Below, piece after piece: positions 26,230 through 34,767 of a DNA stretch of 64,000 nt. The translations under genes were made by a program, and so were the position numbers. Under the pieces are notes generated by a model. It saw nothing but the letters and a program-made list of their open reading frames with translations. It was not told the DNA's origin and did not search any database. Numbering within the stretch: the first letter of the stretch is position 1; every line of letters starts with the position of its first letter. Where the stretch lies: NCBI RefSeq assembly GCF_011617245.1, contig NZ_CP050152.1:2718503-2782502 (forward strand), written 5' to 3'. Source of the stretch: Brevibacterium atlanticum. Lineage in GTDB: Bacteria > Actinomycetota > Actinomycetes > Actinomycetales > Brevibacteriaceae.

Positions 26230-27645
26230 GTGAGCGAACGCGGATTCGTCGAACCCGACATCGAGGCGATGACTGCGGTGCTGGAAGCGGAGGCGAATGC
26301 CCTGTCCGACCAGGGCGGATCCCTGGCGTGGGGAATCTATCGCCGAGGCGGCCCCGCCCGTTCCGCGAATGCTGACGTTCCGTACCGGATCGCGTCGATG
26401 ACGAAGTCCTTCACCGCCGCGACCATCGGTCTCCTTGCCGCGAACGATCTCGACCTCGACCGACCGTTCGGCAAGCTCGTGCCCGCGCTGGCCGGCACCG
26501 AGATTGTTGACCGCACCTGTCGGCAGGCGCTGACCATGGGCACCGGGTTCACGAAGGACGATCCGTGGGCCGACCGGATGGAGGCCATGGCCCCGGAAGA
26601 GCTGATCGCCTGGCTGCGCCGCGGTGCGATCGCCACGGCCCCTGCCGACACCGGTTACGAGTATTCGAACCTCGGCTATGCGGTGCTCGGCATGGTCGCC
26701 GAGGCGGTCACCGGTCGGACGTTCACCGAACTCGTGAGCACGGAGATCTTCGGCCACCTGGGGCTCACGCGCACCGGATTCGACCACACCGACTTCCCGG
26801 ACCTCGCACCGGGATTCCGTGTCGACCTCGACGGCGGTCTGCATCCGGCCGAGCTCACCGGCCCCGGGGTCTTCTCCCCCATCGGCGGAGTGATCTCTAC
26901 GGTCAGCGACATCGGCACATGGATGTCAGCCCACCTCGCCGCGCTCGACGATCTCGAGGCGGATCCGGGAACGCTGCCGCACGTTCTCACCGGCAACCAG
27001 CAGGGTCGACGAGTCATGGATTCCCAGCGCAGCGACCACCATTCGGAGACCCTGATCTACGGATACGGCTTGGAGACCCGACTGGATTCGCGCTTCGGGA
27101 GGGTGGTCTGCCATTCGGGAGGCTACCCCGGATACGGTTCGCACATGCGCTGGTTCCCTGAGCTGGGGCTGAGCATCGTCGTGCTCGGCAACACCACGTA
27201 CTATCCGGCTCAGCGCAGCGTCCAGAACGCCGTCGACGCAGGTTGGGCGGCAGCCATCGGGACGCCGAATCTCACCCTTGACCGCAGCACCACCTCGGCG
27301 CCGGTGCCTCGCTATGAGGCGCAGCCTGCACAGATCCAGACGGTCCTGACTGCGGCGAACCTCGTCGCGGACTTCGACGTTCAGGTCGCCGATGAGCTGT
27401 TCTCGGTGAACATGGATCTCGACGAGCCCAGGGACGAACGGCGAGAGCGCTTCTCCCGGTGGCGGGCGGCCAAGCAGGTCACGGGCCCGTTCACCGAGGC
27501 GGACCTGACCATGGTCTCCCCCTTACGCGGAGTGGTCACGGTGCCGGGCAACGGGACGGCGACGGATCCAGCGGATCAGACAGCAACGATCACGGTCGGG
27601 CTCAACCACCTCGGCGAGGTGCAGGCGATCAACCTCGCCAGCTGA
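26230..27645 (+). CDS. Serine hydrolase, beta-lactamase/class C family
   Basis: 471-residue penicillin-binding-fold hydrolase. The nucleophile motif SxxK is SMTK at about residues 57-60, the YxN motif is YSN in YEYSNLGYAVLG near 149, and the third box is HSGGYPGYGSHM near 297 in place of KTG. No signal peptide, so it is probably cytoplasmic (esterase or peptidase). The C-terminal 120 residues form an extra domain with a strand-rich end (ATITVGLNHLGEVQAINLAS). The GTG start has a strong AAGGAG. It sits where ispG normally is. Confidence 0.87.
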   Translation: MSERGFVEPDIEAMTAVLEAEANALSDQGGSLAWGIYRRGGPARSANADVPYRIASMTKSFTAATIGLLAANDLDLDRPFGKLVPALAGTEIVDRTCRQALTMGTGFTKDDPWADRMEAMAPEELIAWLRRGAIATAPADTGYEYSNLGYAVLGMVAEAVTGRTFTELVSTEIFGHLGLTRTGFDHTDFPDLAPGFRVDLDGGLHPAELTGPGVFSPIGGVISTVSDIGTWMSAHLAALDDLEADPGTLPHVLTGNQQGRRVMDSQRSDHHSETLIYGYGLETRLDSRFGRVVCHSGGYPGYGSHMRWFPELGLSIVVLGNTTYYPAQRSVQNAVDAGWAAAIGTPNLTLDRSTTSAPVPRYEAQPAQIQTVLTAANLVADFDVQVADELFSVNMDLDEPRDERRERFSRWRAAKQVTGPFTEADLTMVSPLRGVVTVPGNGTATDPADQTATITVGLNHLGEVQAINLAS

Positions 27646-27666
27646 GGCGCCTGGCGACTCACGCCG

Positions 27667-27951
27667 TCAGTCGACGACGAAGTTGCTCAATCCGGCGAGC
27701 TTGAGGATGAACGGTGCGACCGACATCAAAACGAGCAGTGAGGCAACCACCCACAGCCATACCATCTTCGTTGTGTGCAGTCGCACGCTCGTAACCATGG
27801 CAAACAGCGGGCTGAGCAGGGGCAACCCGTAGAAGACCGGAGTCAGTGCGAAAGCGAGCACGAGGAATCCGATGAACTTCCATCCCGTCGATGAGATGAA
27901 ACGTTCGCGTTCCTCGCTCGGCATAGTCTGCACCTGCATCCGTCCTGTCAT
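27667..27951 (-). CDS. Small two-helix membrane protein
   Basis: 94 residues with hydrophobic segments at about 23-50 (WKFIGFLVLAFALTPVFYGL) and 61-85 (MVWLWVVASLLVLMSVAPFI), separated by a short basic loop. No family recognised. It ends 21 nt from the stop of the convergent serine hydrolase and begins 51 nt after rseP on the same strand, so it may be read from the dxr-rseP transcript. Composition and the two clean helices argue for a real gene. Confidence 0.55.
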   Translation of the reverse strand: MTGRMQVQTMPSEERERFISSTGWKFIGFLVLAFALTPVFYGLPLLSPLFAMVTSVRLHTTKMVWLWVVASLLVLMSVAPFILKLAGLSNFVVD

Positions 27952-28002
27952 ATCGGAGTCTGAACCGATCCTATCTCGGGCATCGTCCTGAGCCCCGCGC
28001 CC

Positions 28003-29532
28003 CTATCCCCCGGAGTTGAAGATCGCGTCGAGAGTGATGGGTTTGACGAGGTCGACGTAGACGAGCAGCGCCGTCATACACAGCATCAGCCCGATGCACA
28101 CATACGTCAGCGGCAGCAGCTTCGCCGTGTCGAAGGGCCCGATCAGTCCGCGTCCGCGCCACCGGTTGATGCGGCGTCGGGCACCTTCGTAGAGGCCGAC
28201 GGCGATGTGTCCGCCGTCGAGCGGCAGCAGCGGGATCATGTTGAACGCAAAGAGGAAGATGTTGAGCGAGCCGAGCATGCCCAACCCCATCTGCGCCTTG
28301 TCGACGACGTCGATCTTGTCGGTGGAGACGATCTCACCGGCGATGCGGCCCACACCCACCATGCCGACGAGTCCTTCGGTGTCGCGGTCCTTCGTCCCGA
28401 CCGCGACCTCGCCGATGTCGACGAGTTTGACCGGCAGAGTGACGATCGCATGGAAGACTCCGGAGACCTGATCCCAGACAGCTCCGGGGAATTCGCCGAG
28501 CGGCAGAGGCTGGCGCTCCTGCACGGGTCCGATGCCGAGGAATCCCTGGGTCTCGGTCTGCGGAGTGCCATCGGAGTTCATCAGCGCCTTGCCGGACTCG
28601 TCGAACTTCTGCCGTTCGGTGGCGATGATCGGCACGGTCACCGACTGCGCCTTCCCGTCGCGGGTGAAGTCGACCTCGACCCGCTCACCGGCATGTTCCT
28701 TGATGACCGTGGACAGCCGATCCCAGTCCGTCGTCTCAACGCCGGCGATCGCGGTGACCTCGTCCCCGGGCTGCATCCCGGCCTCCCACGCAGGAGTGCG
28801 CTGATCGTCGTCGCGACACGTGTTCTGCTCATCCGCCGGTCGCTGCTGGGCCTCGGAGGCGGGCACAGCGCATTCGACGACGGTCTGCACGGTCGTCGTC
28901 GGGGTCGTCACGCCGATGCCGAGCAGCGAGACCGCCATGATGAGGATGCCGAGGATCAGATTGACGAAGGGCCCGGCGAACATGACGACGAGCCGTTTGG
29001 GCACGCTGAGGGCATAGAACGTCCGGTTCTCCTCCCCCGGCTCGATGTCCTGATTCGAGAACTCTCTGGCATCGGCCATCGTGTTCTCGAACAGGCGCCC
29101 CCTGCGTCGCTTCCGATCCCGACGCAGCGGCGCCGCATCATCCCCGACTGTTCCTTCTGCATCGTCCCCGACCGATCCTTCGCCGAGGTGGCCCGCCGTT
29201 TCCGTGACGCCGCCGTGCGCGGCTGATCCAGCAGTGCCGCCGTCGACAGCGGCCACAGCACCTGCCCGGTCGACTCGCATCGTGGTCGCCTCTTCCGGCG
29301 GGTACATACCGGGCATCGCGATGAACCCGCCGAGCGGGAACGCCTTGATGCCGTATTCGGTCTCACCGCGGCGGAAGGAGAACAGGGTGGGTCCGAAACC
29401 GACCATGTAGTGGGTGACCTTGACCCCGAACCTCTTCGCCGGGGTGAGGTGGCCGAGCTCGTGCAAGGCGATGGAGATCGAGATGCCGATGAGGAAGAGG
29501 ATGATCCCGATGATGTAGAGGACGACGGTCAT
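28003..29532 (-). CDS. rseP: Site-2 protease, RseP/Rip1-type intramembrane metalloprotease
   Basis: 509-residue M50 protease that cuts anti-sigma factors and other membrane substrates. HEXXH is HELGH at residues 24-28 in the first membrane helix; a PDZ domain follows (PAWEAGMQPGDEVTAIAGVE); the second zinc motif is in NMIPLLPLDGGHIAVGLYEG. Between GMYPPEEATTMR and the second helix there is a roughly 50-residue acidic and basic insertion with the repeated phrase GSVGDDAEGTVGDDA, which includes a near-copy of the CTCGCCGAGGTGG motif (29179-29191). The start overlaps the dxr stop (ATGA). Confidence 0.94.
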   Translation of the reverse strand: MTVVLYIIGIILFLIGISISIALHELGHLTPAKRFGVKVTHYMVGFGPTLFSFRRGETEYGIKAFPLGGFIAMPGMYPPEEATTMRVDRAGAVAAVDGGTAGSAAHGGVTETAGHLGEGSVGDDAEGTVGDDAAPLRRDRKRRRGRLFENTMADAREFSNQDIEPGEENRTFYALSVPKRLVVMFAGPFVNLILGILIMAVSLLGIGVTTPTTTVQTVVECAVPASEAQQRPADEQNTCRDDDQRTPAWEAGMQPGDEVTAIAGVETTDWDRLSTVIKEHAGERVEVDFTRDGKAQSVTVPIIATERQKFDESGKALMNSDGTPQTETQGFLGIGPVQERQPLPLGEFPGAVWDQVSGVFHAIVTLPVKLVDIGEVAVGTKDRDTEGLVGMVGVGRIAGEIVSTDKIDVVDKAQMGLGMLGSLNIFLFAFNMIPLLPLDGGHIAVGLYEGARRRINRWRGRGLIGPFDTAKLLPLTYVCIGLMLCMTALLVYVDLVKPITLDAIFNSGG

Positions 29533-30770
29533 GCGCGGCCCCCGTTCTGCGCCTCGGCTGCCTGCTTCTGCTCGGCGACATCGGCGGTGGCGAACTCACG
29601 CGCCCACGCGTCGGCGGCCAGCACTGTGTCCACGGTGTGCTCGGCGGCCGGTTCGTGGGCCGCCAGTGCCCGGGCGAGACCCTTGTCGATGCCGGTGAAG
29701 GGAATATCGCCGGAGATGAACGCGGCGACGAGGACCTCATTGGCGGCATTGAGCACCGCCGGATAGCTGCGGCCCTTCCGCCCGGCGTCGATGGACAGAC
29801 CGAGGGCCGGGAACGCGAGGTGATTGACCGGTTCGAAGGACCAGTGCATCGGCTGACCCCAGTTGTGCGGCACGGCACCCGAGCGCAGCCTCGTCGAGGA
29901 TCCGTCCTTCTGCGTGCCCAGAGCATAGGAGATGGGCAGGCGCATATCGGGCGGGGAGATCTGCGCGATCGTCGAAGCGTCGGTGAACTCGACCATCGAT
30001 TGGATCTGCGACTGCGGGTGGACGACGACCTCGATGTGGTCGAAGTCGATGTCGAAGAGCAGATGGGCCTCGATGACTTCAAGGCCCTTATTCACCAGGG
30101 TCGCCGAGTTGATAGTGATCATCGACCCCATCGACCAGGTGGGATGGTTGAGCGCCTGAGTCGGGCTGACACGGCGCAGCGCATCGCGGGTCATCCCGCG
30201 GAAGGGACCACCCGAGGCGGTGATGATGAGCTTGCTGACCTCACCGTGGGTGCCGGCCCGCAGGGCCTGGGCGATGGCCGAGTGTTCGCTGTCGATGGGG
30301 ATGAGCCGGGCACCGGTGGCGCGGGCGGCATCGAGGACGATGGAGCCGCCGATGATGAGGGACTCCTTGTTCGCCAGGGCCACGTCGGTGCCCTGCTCGA
30401 GTGCGGCCAGCGTCGTCCCCAGGCCGGCAGCACCGGTGATCGCGTTGAGGACCATGTCCGCGTCCAAGCCGGCGACCACCTCGGCGGCGGTGTCACCGAG
30501 GTGGATGACCTCGACGGGATCGCTCACTCCGCGCCGCGCGGCCGCCTCTGCCAGCCGGGCGCGGACGGCGGCCTCACCCTCCTCCGGTGGGGTCGTGAGC
30601 CCGATGACGGGGACCCGGAAGTCGAGCGCCTGCTCGATCAGGAGGTCGAGCTGGGAGCCGGCGGCCAACCCGATGATCGCGTGGTCTTCCGCGTGGTCGG
30701 ACAGGACGTCGAGGGCCTGGGTGCCGACCGACCCGGTGGAGCCGACTACAATGAATTGACGTTTACTCAC
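29529..30770 (-). CDS. dxr: 1-deoxy-D-xylulose 5-phosphate reductoisomerase
   Basis: Second step of the MEP isoprenoid pathway, using NADPH and a divalent metal. The 413-residue protein begins VSKRQFIVVGSTGSVGTQAL, with NADPH motif GSTGSVG at about 10-16. The catalytic region includes DSEHSAIAQALRAG and IITASGGPFRG, and the Met-rich loop is GSMITINSATLVNKGLEVIE. The GTG at 30770 was chosen because homology starts there; the upstream frame is open but unrelated. The usual third member of this group, ispG, is absent from the window. Confidence 0.94.
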   Translation of the reverse strand: MSKRQFIVVGSTGSVGTQALDVLSDHAEDHAIIGLAAGSQLDLLIEQALDFRVPVIGLTTPPEEGEAAVRARLAEAAARRGVSDPVEVIHLGDTAAEVVAGLDADMVLNAITGAAGLGTTLAALEQGTDVALANKESLIIGGSIVLDAARATGARLIPIDSEHSAIAQALRAGTHGEVSKLIITASGGPFRGMTRDALRRVSPTQALNHPTWSMGSMITINSATLVNKGLEVIEAHLLFDIDFDHIEVVVHPQSQIQSMVEFTDASTIAQISPPDMRLPISYALGTQKDGSSTRLRSGAVPHNWGQPMHWSFEPVNHLAFPALGLSIDAGRKGRSYPAVLNAANEVLVAAFISGDIPFTGIDKGLARALAAHEPAAEHTVDTVLAADAWAREFATADVAEQKQAAEAQNGGRA

Positions 30771-30849
30771 GCCAACCGATGATGCCAAAGTTCTCTGGGA
30801 AATGACTCGACGGACGCGCTCCGGTGCGCGTGGGTGAGGACAACTATCG

Positions 30850-32067
30850 ATGGCGAAAGAGATGGATATGAGCACGACGCTGAGCCCCGACGACATCCTG
30901 GGACTGGATTCGGTCTTCGAACCCGACGACCTCGAGTTCGCATCGATCGTGAAGAAGTGGCTGGACGAGAACGTCCGCGACCACATCGGCGACTACTTCC
31001 TCGACGCGACGATCCCCGCCCGTGAACTCGCCGAAGGACTCGGCGAACTCGGCCTGCTGGGCATGCACCTCGACGGCTACGGCTGCGGCGGATCGACCGC
31101 CACCCAGTACGGTCTGGCCTGCCGGGAACTCGAGGCCGTCGACTCCGGTCTGCGTTCGCTTGTGTCCGTGCAGGGGTCGCTGGCGATGTTCGCCATCCAC
31201 CACTGGGGTTCGGAAGCGCAGAAGGAAGAATGGCTGCCGAAGATGGCCGCCGGCAAGGCCATCGGCTGCTTCGGACTGACCGAACCCGATGTCGGCTCCG
31301 ACCCGTCGGGCATGAAGACCACGGCGAGGAAGGACGGCTCCGACTGGATCCTCAACGGCGCGAAGATGTGGATCACGAACTCCCCGGTCTCCGACGTCAT
31401 GGTCGTGTGGGCCAAGACCGAAGAGACAGACGACAAGGGCAAGAACGTCGTCCGCGGCTTCGTCGTCCCCTCGAACACCGAGGGTGTGCAGACCTCGGAG
31501 ATCCACCGCAAGATCTCGCTGCGCGCCTCGATCACCGGTGAGATCGTCCTCGACAATGTGCGCCTGCCTGAGGATGCGATGCTGCCGAAGGCCAAGGGGC
31601 TCAAGGGTCCTCTGTCCTGCCTGTCCGAGGCCGGCTACGGCATCGTCTTCGGTGTCACGGGAGCCGCCCGCGACGCACTGCTCTCAGCCCTGGAGTACAC
31701 GGGCACCCGCGTGCAGTTCGATCGTCCGCTGTCCTCGTTCCAGATCACGCAGCAGAAGCTCGCGAAGGCCTTCGGCCAGTACTCGCAGATCACGCTTCTG
31801 GCCGCGCACCTGGGCAAGATCAAGGACTCGGAGAAGGGCGTGCGTCCCGAGCAGATCAGCCTCGGCAAGATGGTCAACGTCGACACCGCGATGAACGTCT
31901 GCCGCGACCTGCGTGCACTCTTCGGCGGTTCGGGCATCACGAGCGAATACCCGCCGCTGCGTCATGCGGTCAACCTCGAGACCGTGCTCACCTACGAAGG
32001 CACCCACGAGGTCCACCAGCTGACCCTGGGCCGCACCCTCACCGGCATCAACGCCTTCGCGAACTGA
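30850..32067 (+). CDS. Acyl-CoA dehydrogenase, glutaryl-CoA dehydrogenase-like
   Basis: 405-residue flavoprotein. FAD/substrate motifs CFGLTEPDVGSDPSGMKTTA near residue 140 and KMWITNSPVSDVMVVWA near 175 are intact. The catalytic base is the Glu in TYEGTHEVHQL at about 383, the position used by glutaryl-CoA dehydrogenases (oxidative decarboxylation to crotonyl-CoA in lysine, hydroxylysine and tryptophan catabolism). Divergent from dxr with an 79-nt gap; GAGGA lies eight bases before the ATG. Other genes of glutarate catabolism are not nearby. Confidence 0.88.
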   Translation: MAKEMDMSTTLSPDDILGLDSVFEPDDLEFASIVKKWLDENVRDHIGDYFLDATIPARELAEGLGELGLLGMHLDGYGCGGSTATQYGLACRELEAVDSGLRSLVSVQGSLAMFAIHHWGSEAQKEEWLPKMAAGKAIGCFGLTEPDVGSDPSGMKTTARKDGSDWILNGAKMWITNSPVSDVMVVWAKTEETDDKGKNVVRGFVVPSNTEGVQTSEIHRKISLRASITGEIVLDNVRLPEDAMLPKAKGLKGPLSCLSEAGYGIVFGVTGAARDALLSALEYTGTRVQFDRPLSSFQITQQKLAKAFGQYSQITLLAAHLGKIKDSEKGVRPEQISLGKMVNVDTAMNVCRDLRALFGGSGITSEYPPLRHAVNLETVLTYEGTHEVHQLTLGRTLTGINAFAN

Positions 32068-32146
32068 TCAGCTGGTGCTGGGGCCCGCGGTGCTGAGGCC
32101 CGCAACGCCCTGAGCATCGCGCCCGGCGCTGAGACCCTGTACCCCA

Positions 32147-32182
32147 ACCGCCCGTCGACTCTGCGGATTTCGGCGGGCGGTC
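32147..32182. terminator. Hairpin between convergent genes
   Basis: ACCGCCCG pairs with CGGGCGGT around a 19-20-nt loop, 80 nt after the acyl-CoA dehydrogenase stop. No T-run. Nearby, 32076-32105 holds a 15-bp imperfect tandem (TGCTGGGGCCCGC / TGCTGAGGCCCGC). The rest of the 239-nt gap shows nothing clear. Confidence 0.4.
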
Positions 32183-32306
32183 GTCGTCTTCACGCCGGCG
32201 CCGCGTCTGCACACGCGGCGACTGTCTATCGAAAGTGCCCACGTAGTGATCGAATGCTGTACCCCCGCACTTCCAATGGACAGCAGTGTTTCCTCGCCCG
32301 GTCGGG

Positions 32307-33389
32307 TCAGCGTGCGCGGCGCAGTTCAAGCACGACAGTATGCCCGCCGGGATGGTCGTCACCCTCGCCGAGGTGTCCGTCCGGGCCGTCGTCCGCCCAG
32401 TCCAGGTCCTCATCACCCTCGCCGAGGCGGCCGGTCCCGACCAGCCCCCGTGCACTGGCGTATGTGAGTGCGTCGGCAGCTTGTTCGCGGCCGAGTTCGA
32501 TGAGCAGCACTCCGTCCGTGGCCAGCCAGTGATCGGCCTCGGCGATGAGGCGACGGACGAGGTCGAGCCCATCGGTGCCGCCGAACAAGGCGGTGCTGGG
32601 TTCGAAGTCCACGGCTTCTCGGGGCAGGAAGTCCGCCGCAGTGGTGGGCACATAGGGCGGAACGGCTGTGATGACGTCGACCCCGTGACGCAGTTCGTCC
32701 GGGAGGCCCACCAAGCAGTCGAGCCGGTGGCCACTGACGACGACGCCGGCAGCGTCCGGACTCCGTGACGAGGTCGGATGGCCGGTCGACGCGGCGGCAG
32801 GCAGATCGTCGCTCGCGTTCGGCACCCCACCGGCGACCGTCCGAGCGTTGTCGACGGCACATTCGACGGCGTGGGCGTCCGTGTCGCCGAGGTGGAGGTG
32901 CACCTCGGCGAGCGAAGCAGCCACGTAGGATCCCACTGGGCCGACGCCGCAGAAGGCTTCGACGACGACCGGTGCCGCGGAGCCGGTCGTCCGAGAGGTT
33001 GTCGGGAGCTGTGTGTCCGGCGCACCCGGTCGTACGTCGACTGGCTGCGGCCGAAGCATCTGTTCGATGACTCGCACCGTGTGTTCGGCTAAAAGGCGCG
33101 TCCGCTGTCGGGGGACGAATACGCCAGGCAACGTGCGCAGCCGGAGTCCGGCGAAGTCGACCCAGCCGACGATCTGTTCGAGCGGTTCGCCTGCGACCCG
33201 CCTGGCCACACGATCTCGGAGCACCGAATCGACTCGGTCACACGGCCCGACAACGGTGCCGGAACCCGTGCTGCCGCTCGAAACGGCACCGTCACCTGTT
33301 CCGGCACCATTGCCCACCGACTCAAGGAGGATGGCGGCTTCTTCTTCGGCGAAGACGCAGCCGGCACGTCGAAGGGTGTCCACGATCAT
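32307..33389 (-). CDS. PrmC-like SAM-dependent methyltransferase
   Basis: 360 residues of the putative protein N5-glutamine methyltransferase type found in actinobacteria beside true PrmC. The SAM motif I is VVEAFCGVGPVG at about 142-153. The catalytic NPPY motif is replaced by VPPY at about 243-246 (AVPPYVPTTAADFLP), so glutamine methylation is doubtful. The C-terminus carries two copies of LGEGD 18 residues apart, each coded by ACCCTCGCCGAGG (plus strand 32361 and 32415). The ATG at 33389 has only a weak ribosome site; a GTG overlapping the upstream gene is an alternative. Confidence 0.75.
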   Translation of the reverse strand: MIVDTLRRAGCVFAEEEAAILLESVGNGAGTGDGAVSSGSTGSGTVVGPCDRVDSVLRDRVARRVAGEPLEQIVGWVDFAGLRLRTLPGVFVPRQRTRLLAEHTVRVIEQMLRPQPVDVRPGAPDTQLPTTSRTTGSAAPVVVEAFCGVGPVGSYVAASLAEVHLHLGDTDAHAVECAVDNARTVAGGVPNASDDLPAAASTGHPTSSRSPDAAGVVVSGHRLDCLVGLPDELRHGVDVITAVPPYVPTTAADFLPREAVDFEPSTALFGGTDGLDLVRRLIAEADHWLATDGVLLIELGREQAADALTYASARGLVGTGRLGEGDEDLDWADDGPDGHLGEGDDHPGGHTVVLELRRAR

Positions 33390-33432
33390 GTGGAAGAGCT
33401 GGTTCCCGTGCTCAGGAGTCAGAGACCCGTAC

Positions 33433-34098
33433 TCAGGCTTCAGAGAGCACCTCACGTCGCAGCCATTCGAGGCTCGACATCGCATCGATCTCACCGGAGT
33501 CCGTGAGCAGCAGGGTCTGGTCGGGCGACAGCGGAACGACGGAGGCGAATTCGACGCGGGAGTCGCGCATCGCCTGGTCGAGGTTCGCGATCTCACCGTC
33601 GATGGTCACGCCCACACCTTCGAAACGGGAGCGGGTGACCTTGATCGACGCACGCCCGGGTTCGACCGCTTCGGCTTCGATGCCGTGGACGACGATCGGC
33701 GCATCACCACTCGCTCCGCTGCGAAGATCAACCGTCAGCCCGACTCGGGCGGCAGCCAGCAGAGTCAGCGCTCGCGCCAGGGGCGGGACATCCTCGGCGA
33801 GGGTGAGCACCGCACCGGATTCGGGGATCACGCCCATCGTCCGCAGCACCCCGGCGAGCTTCGCACTGCGATCGAGCGCCTCGGCGCGATCGAGTTCGAC
33901 GGGCACGGACAGGGCGGCGATCAGACGCGGATCGGTGACTTCACGGCCGTCGACCAAGGGTTTCTCGGGTGCGGGGCCGGTGAGCACGATATCGTCGGCC
34001 CGACCCATGACGATCGGGAAGTCGAGGAGTTCGTAGACCGGGTTGAGGGTTCCCGGCTGATCAGCGGTGGGAACGGCGAAGTAGTGGAAGTCAGTCAA
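33433..34098 (-). CDS. Conserved hypothetical protein coupled to the DivIVA-domain gene
   Basis: 221 residues, soluble, no recognised domain. The sequence has repeated hydrophobic blocks (ARALTLLAAARVGLTVDLRS; IDGEIANLDQAMRDSRVEFA) and a C-terminal DQTLLLTDSGEIDAM. The start is a TTG at 34098 whose codons overlap the last eight bases of the DivIVA-domain gene, with GAGGTGA about nine bases upstream. That overlap implies a joint role with the DivIVA-domain protein, but nothing more can be said. Confidence 0.72.
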   Translation of the reverse strand: MTDFHYFAVPTADQPGTLNPVYELLDFPIVMGRADDIVLTGPAPEKPLVDGREVTDPRLIAALSVPVELDRAEALDRSAKLAGVLRTMGVIPESGAVLTLAEDVPPLARALTLLAAARVGLTVDLRSGASGDAPIVVHGIEAEAVEPGRASIKVTRSRFEGVGVTIDGEIANLDQAMRDSRVEFASVVPLSPDQTLLLTDSGEIDAMSSLEWLRREVLSEA

Positions 34099-34651
34099 CG
34101 GAGGCCATCACCTCGACGACACGGTCGATGAACGCATCCACCTGGTCCTCGTCGTAGGCCTTCTTGCCCTTCGCGGTCTTGAACAGCACGCGACGGACCT
34201 GGTCGACGCTCATCGCCACGCCCTGCGTGAAGTAGGAGTTGACCTTGTCGCACATGTCGTCGACCTGGACGATGTCGTAGCCGATGACGCCGGGAGCCGG
34301 GTTGTCGAAGCGTTCCCCGGCTTCGCGGACCAGACGTCCCCGCAGGGACGCGGCGACGCGGGTGAGCTCGGAGACCCAGGCGTCCTGACCCGACTGCGCG
34401 ATGAGGCGGTCGCGGGCCTGCTTGGCGAACGCGTCCTCGAGGCGGTCGAGGGCGGCGTCGACGACGGCGACGTGGTAGCCCTTGCGGACGAGGTCGAAGC
34501 CGACCGTGCGCACGGCTCGCGAGTCGAGGTCGCCGGGCTGCGGCGTCGGGCGCTCGAAGGACTCACGTGCCCGCTTGAAGAAGCTGTCGACCTGTTTGGG
34601 GTCGTATCCGTTCTTCCAACCGGACATTCGAGGGAAAGTCGTGTCCGCCAT
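34091..34651 (-). CDS. DivIVA-domain repeat protein
   Basis: 186 residues with two or three short DivIVA-type modules: GYDPKQVDSFFKRARESFER near the N-terminus, RTVGFDLVRKGYHVAVVDAA in the middle, and VDQVRRVLFKTAKGKKAYDE ending in QVDAFIDRVVEVM. The short hydrophobic repeats with the Y/F-D-x-x-Q-V-D-x-F pattern are the actinobacterial DivIVA-domain form, related to polar growth and septum scaffolds such as Wag31 but much smaller. The start at 34651 has GGAGGA six bases upstream. Confidence 0.85.
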   Translation of the reverse strand: MADTTFPRMSGWKNGYDPKQVDSFFKRARESFERPTPQPGDLDSRAVRTVGFDLVRKGYHVAVVDAALDRLEDAFAKQARDRLIAQSGQDAWVSELTRVAASLRGRLVREAGERFDNPAPGVIGYDIVQVDDMCDKVNSYFTQGVAMSVDQVRRVLFKTAKGKKAYDEDQVDAFIDRVVEVMASVD

Positions 34652-34767
34652 GTCTCCTCCAGAAGCGAGTGGCTGTGTCGTTTCCACCATGATAGATGGA
34701 TGGCGTGGAAATTGCGTGCACGCGGCTGATGAGCCCGAGGACGCTGGGCGCTGAGGCCGCTGCGCGC

